From: Citrobacter youngae
GTDB taxonomy: Bacteria > Pseudomonadota > Gammaproteobacteria > Enterobacterales > Enterobacteriaceae
Assembly (NCBI RefSeq): GCF_003818115.1
Contig: NZ_RPOI01000036.1
Coordinates: 1 to 32,585, forward strand
Length of the DNA stretch: 32,585 nt
Reading direction: 5' to 3'
Below are positions 30,368 through 32,585 of this stretch, one piece after another. Below the pieces are notes generated by a model. That model saw only the letters and a program-made list of their open reading frames with translations, made no database searches and had not been told where the DNA came from. The position numbers were made by a program, and so were the translations under genes. How positions within the stretch are numbered: the stretch's first letter is position 1; the number at the start of each line of letters is the position of its first letter.

Positions 30368-31801
30368 TCAGTTATTTTGATATATATCTTTGTACAGCCG
30401 ACTCTCGAAGCGCACCAGTGGAATACGTCGGTTGCGCTGGTCTGCAGGCTCTACCGCATAGCCAGACAGATACTGCACGAACGCCATGCGTTGCCCGCTG
30501 GCGGTGGTGATGAACCCCGCGAGGTTGTACACCCCTTGAAGTGAGCCTGTTTTCGCTGAAACCTTACCATCAACACCAGCCTGATGCAGGCCTGCACGGT
30601 ATTGCAGGGAGCCATCGTGCCCCGCCAGCGGCAGCATAGTGATAAAGTTCAGCTCGTCATCGTGTTGAGCGATATATTGCAGCACCTGCATCATGGTGGC
30701 GGGGGCAATCAGGTTATGGCGAGAGAGGCCAGAGCCGTCGGCAATAATCGTGTTGCCAATATCGACGCCCGCCTGCTGACGCAGGATCTGACGTACGGCA
30801 TCTGAACCTGCCCGCCAGGTGCCCGGTACGTTAAATCGCGCATGGCCAATCATGCGAAAAACGGTGTCGGCAATCATGTTGTCTGATTTTTTCAGCATAA
30901 TCTTAAGCAGATCATGCAACGGTGCTGATTGTTTGCTGGCGACTACGGTTCCCGGTTCGTTGACCTGCGTCTGGCGCAGCAGAGTACCGCTGTAAGTGAT
31001 CCCTGCTTGTTTTAGCTCATCTTTGATAATCGCCCCGGCATAGCTGGCTCCGTCCTGAATGGCGAACGCCAGCGGCAGCGGATCGGCTCGTTGGGGCAGG
31101 CATCCGGTCAGCGTATAGCGGTTGAGATCGCCGGGAACCACATCCAGTTCACAATATTGCGCTTCCGCAGAACCTCGGGCGAGAGTACGCACCTGGCTGA
31201 ACATGGTGACCGGGTAATAAGATGCCACGCGAATAAAGGCGAGATCGTTGGGTTTTTGCGCGCTGTAGAGTGAAACAGAGAAACAGTTACGATCGACAAT
31301 GGCTGCTGCGGGCGGTGCGCTAAAACACTGCGTCATGTCGTTCCAGGGCCAGCCAGGGGCTTTATCATGACTGGCGAAAATAGAGGTGTCGATCAGGACA
31401 TTTCCGGCAATTTGCGTCACGCCTGATTTTTTCAGGGTTGCCACCATATTGCGGATATCCTGACGTTTTAGCGTCGGATCGGCACCAAATCGCGCCACTA
31501 AGTCACCTTTTAATACCCCGCCTTCCACGTTGCCTTTCGTCTCAAGCGTGGTGGTAAAACGAAAGTCCGGCCCGAGCTGAATCAATGCCGCCAGCGCGGT
31601 GATCACTTTCTGGGTACTGGCGGGGAGTGCCATCTGCTGGCTATGAAAATCAATAGCAGGAGCAGGAGCGCCAACCTTCTGTACCATAAGGGCGAGGTTG
31701 GCCCCGGCAGGGAGTTGATTGATATACTCGTCGACGTTCGCAGCCTGAACGCTGAACGCTATACTGGCAGTCAATCCAATGGTAAATCTGGAAAATCGCA
31801 T
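30368..31801 (-). CDS. dacB: D-alanyl-D-alanine carboxypeptidase/endopeptidase DacB (PBP4)
   Basis: PBP4 trims and cleaves peptide cross-links of periplasmic peptidoglycan. It has 477 residues, as in E. coli. A signal peptide ends SVQA before ANVDE (cleavage after residue 20). The active-site serine S62 and K65 lie in PASTQKV, the SDN triad near 306-308 (KKSDNM), and KTG near 417 (SAKTGSLQG). The large inserted domain after the SxxK box is present. It is divergent from greA. Confidence 0.97.
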   Translation of the reverse strand: MRFSRFTIGLTASIAFSVQAANVDEYINQLPAGANLALMVQKVGAPAPAIDFHSQQMALPASTQKVITALAALIQLGPDFRFTTTLETKGNVEGGVLKGDLVARFGADPTLKRQDIRNMVATLKKSGVTQIAGNVLIDTSIFASHDKAPGWPWNDMTQCFSAPPAAAIVDRNCFSVSLYSAQKPNDLAFIRVASYYPVTMFSQVRTLARGSAEAQYCELDVVPGDLNRYTLTGCLPQRADPLPLAFAIQDGASYAGAIIKDELKQAGITYSGTLLRQTQVNEPGTVVASKQSAPLHDLLKIMLKKSDNMIADTVFRMIGHARFNVPGTWRAGSDAVRQILRQQAGVDIGNTIIADGSGLSRHNLIAPATMMQVLQYIAQHDDELNFITMLPLAGHDGSLQYRAGLHQAGVDGKVSAKTGSLQGVYNLAGFITTASGQRMAFVQYLSGYAVEPADQRNRRIPLVRFESRLYKDIYQNN

Positions 31802-31834
31802 AATCTCGCGCTAACAACCTGGAAACAGGCCGTC

Positions 31835-31864
31835 ATACTACGGCGCAACGCCCCAAAAAGTAAA
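31835..31864 (-). promoter_or_regulatory. Candidate dacB promoter
   Basis: On the minus strand TTTACT (31864-31859) and TAGTAT (31840-31835) are 18 bases apart, about 35 bases before dacB. Both boxes match four of six. Prediction only. Confidence 0.4.
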
Positions 31865-31877
31865 CGATGACCCATAG

Positions 31878-31905
31878 GGAACTCCAGGGTAAAATGAACA
31901 TCAAA
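31878..31905 (+). promoter_or_regulatory. greA promoter region, sigma-E-like and sigma-70-like elements
   Basis: GGAACT (31878-31883) and TCAAA (31901-31905), 17 bases apart, resemble a sigma-E promoter. TAAAAT (31890-31895) is a good sigma-70 -10. E. coli greA has both types of promoter. Exact starts are inferred. Confidence 0.5.
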
Positions 31906-31910
31906 TGGAG

Positions 31911-31956
31911 AATTGTAGCTGACCTGGGACCTCGTGCCCCGGGTCGGTATTTTTTT
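31911..31956 (+). ncRNA. graL: GraL-type leader RNA with internal terminator of greA
   Basis: GACCTGGG (31921-31928) pairs with CCCGGGTC (31938-31945), with one U-G, and seven T residues follow at 31950-31956, far upstream of greA. In E. coli this leader terminator yields short GraL RNAs of 40-50 bases. The 5' end here is estimated from the promoter elements. Confidence 0.65.
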
Positions 31957-31966
31957 GCTTCTGACT

Positions 31967-32021
31967 CTGGCATGGCGTATGCCAGGGTGGGCTTAGCAGC
32001 CGGGGTGAGGACAACCACCCC
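31967..32021 (+). other. Two leader hairpins between GraL terminator and greA
   Basis: CTGGCAT (31967-31973) pairs with ATGCCAG (31979-31985), and GGGGTG (32002-32007) with CACCCC (32016-32021). They may shape read-through transcripts or ribosome access. The greA ribosome site, AAGAGGT, lies just downstream. Confidence 0.5.
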
Positions 32022-32049
32022 CTACAGGAATGTTCAAGAGGTATAACAA

Positions 32050-32526
32050 ATGCAAGCTATCCCGATGACCTTACGTGGTGCTGAAAAACTGCGCGAAGAA
32101 CTGGATTTTCTTAAATCTGTGCGTCGCCCTGAAATTATTGCCGCGATCGCGGAAGCGCGTGAACACGGTGACCTGAAAGAGAACGCGGAGTATCACGCGG
32201 CGCGTGAACAGCAGGGATTCTGCGAGGGTCGCATTAAAGATATCGAAGCCAAACTGTCTAACGCGCAGGTTATTGACGTCACTAAAATGCCAAATAACGG
32301 CCGCGTTGTGTTCGGTGCGACGGTTACCGTTCTGAATCTTGATAACGATGAAGAGCAGACCTGGCGCATTGTGGGCGATGATGAGGCCGATTTTAAACAA
32401 AACCTGATTTCGGTGAACTCACCTATTGCTCGTGGCCTGATTGGTAAAGAGCAGGATGACGTGGTGGTTATCAAAACGCCGGGCGGCGAAGTTGAGTATG
32501 AAGTGACGAAGGTCGAATACCTGTAA
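32050..32526 (+). CDS. greA: Transcription elongation factor GreA
   Basis: GreA inserts its coiled coil into the RNA polymerase secondary channel and stimulates cleavage of backtracked RNA. It has 158 residues, as in E. coli. The N-terminal coiled coil (about 1-75) has the acidic tip D41 and E44 in [13 protein letters not shown]. The C-terminal FKBP-like domain ends EVTKVEYL. Expression is likely set by the leader terminator upstream. Confidence 0.99.
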   Translation: MQAIPMTLRGAEKLREELDFLKSVRRPEIIAAIAEAREHGDLKENAEYHAAREQQGFCEGRIKDIEAKLSNAQVIDVTKMPNNGRVVFGATVTVLNLDNDEEQTWRIVGDDEADFKQNLISVNSPIARGLIGKEQDDVVVIKTPGGEVEYEVTKVEYL

Positions 32527-32585
32527 GAATTTCCCAATACTCAAGATGTTGATGTATTGTAAAGAAAGGAAAAAGGCCGCATAGC
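32527..32585 (+). other. greA 3' region, cut by the window edge
   Basis: The last bases, GAAAAAGGCCGC, look like the left arm of an A-rich GC stem of an intrinsic terminator whose right arm lies beyond the window. No gene is visible. Confidence 0.4.

Overview
The window is an ordinary, well conserved enterobacterial chromosome segment. Gene order, gene lengths and protein sequences match the block around 3.3-3.4 Mb of Escherichia coli K-12, running from gltBD through arcB, rpoN, lpt, mla, murA, ispB, rplU-rpmA and obgE to dacB and greA. Two things set it apart from K-12. A cytosine permease gene (codB) lies directly beyond gltD, and no gltF is present there. REP/BIME repeats of the Escherichia/Salmonella/Citrobacter type sit in three intergenic gaps. 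I infer a Citrobacter- or Salmonella-like Enterobacteriaceae. Species cannot be fixed by eye.

Layout. Bases 1-965 hold the 5' part of codB on the minus strand, with a one-base frameshift, a perfect PurR box and a conserved U-tract start site. Bases 966-6857 hold gltD and gltB (glutamate synthase, minus strand). Bases 6858-7543 are the gltB/yhcC divergent region with a CRP site. Then come yhcC, a BIME, arcB, the antisense-side sRNA ArcZ, elbB and mtgA on the plus strand. From 12618 to 20543 a long minus-strand run reads, in transcription order, yrbG-kdsD-kdsC-lptC-lptA-lptB-rpoN-hpf-ptsN-rapZ-npr. It combines Kdo synthesis, LPS transport, sigma-54 and the nitrogen phosphotransferase branch. 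The divergent plus-strand mlaFEDCB operon follows, then ibaG and murA. sfsB and ispB are on the minus strand. rplU-rpmA-yhbE-obgE are on the plus strand. dacB (minus) and greA (plus) diverge at the right edge, and the greA leader contains a GraL-type terminator.

Together the genes cover nitrogen assimilation (gltBD, ptsN, npr, rpoN), redox sensing (arcB, arcZ), outer-membrane biogenesis and lipid asymmetry (kdsCD, lptABC, mla), peptidoglycan synthesis and editing (murA, mtgA, dacB, and rapZ upstream through GlmS control), and translation/transcription (rplU, rpmA, obgE, hpf, greA). I see no prophage, transposon, CRISPR array, defence island or unknown multigene system. The items worth a second look are small: the codB frameshift, an operator-like repeat cluster at sfsB, several uncharacterised palindromes and two regulatory RNAs. 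Comparisons with E. coli and other relatives rest on remembered reference sequences, not on searches.
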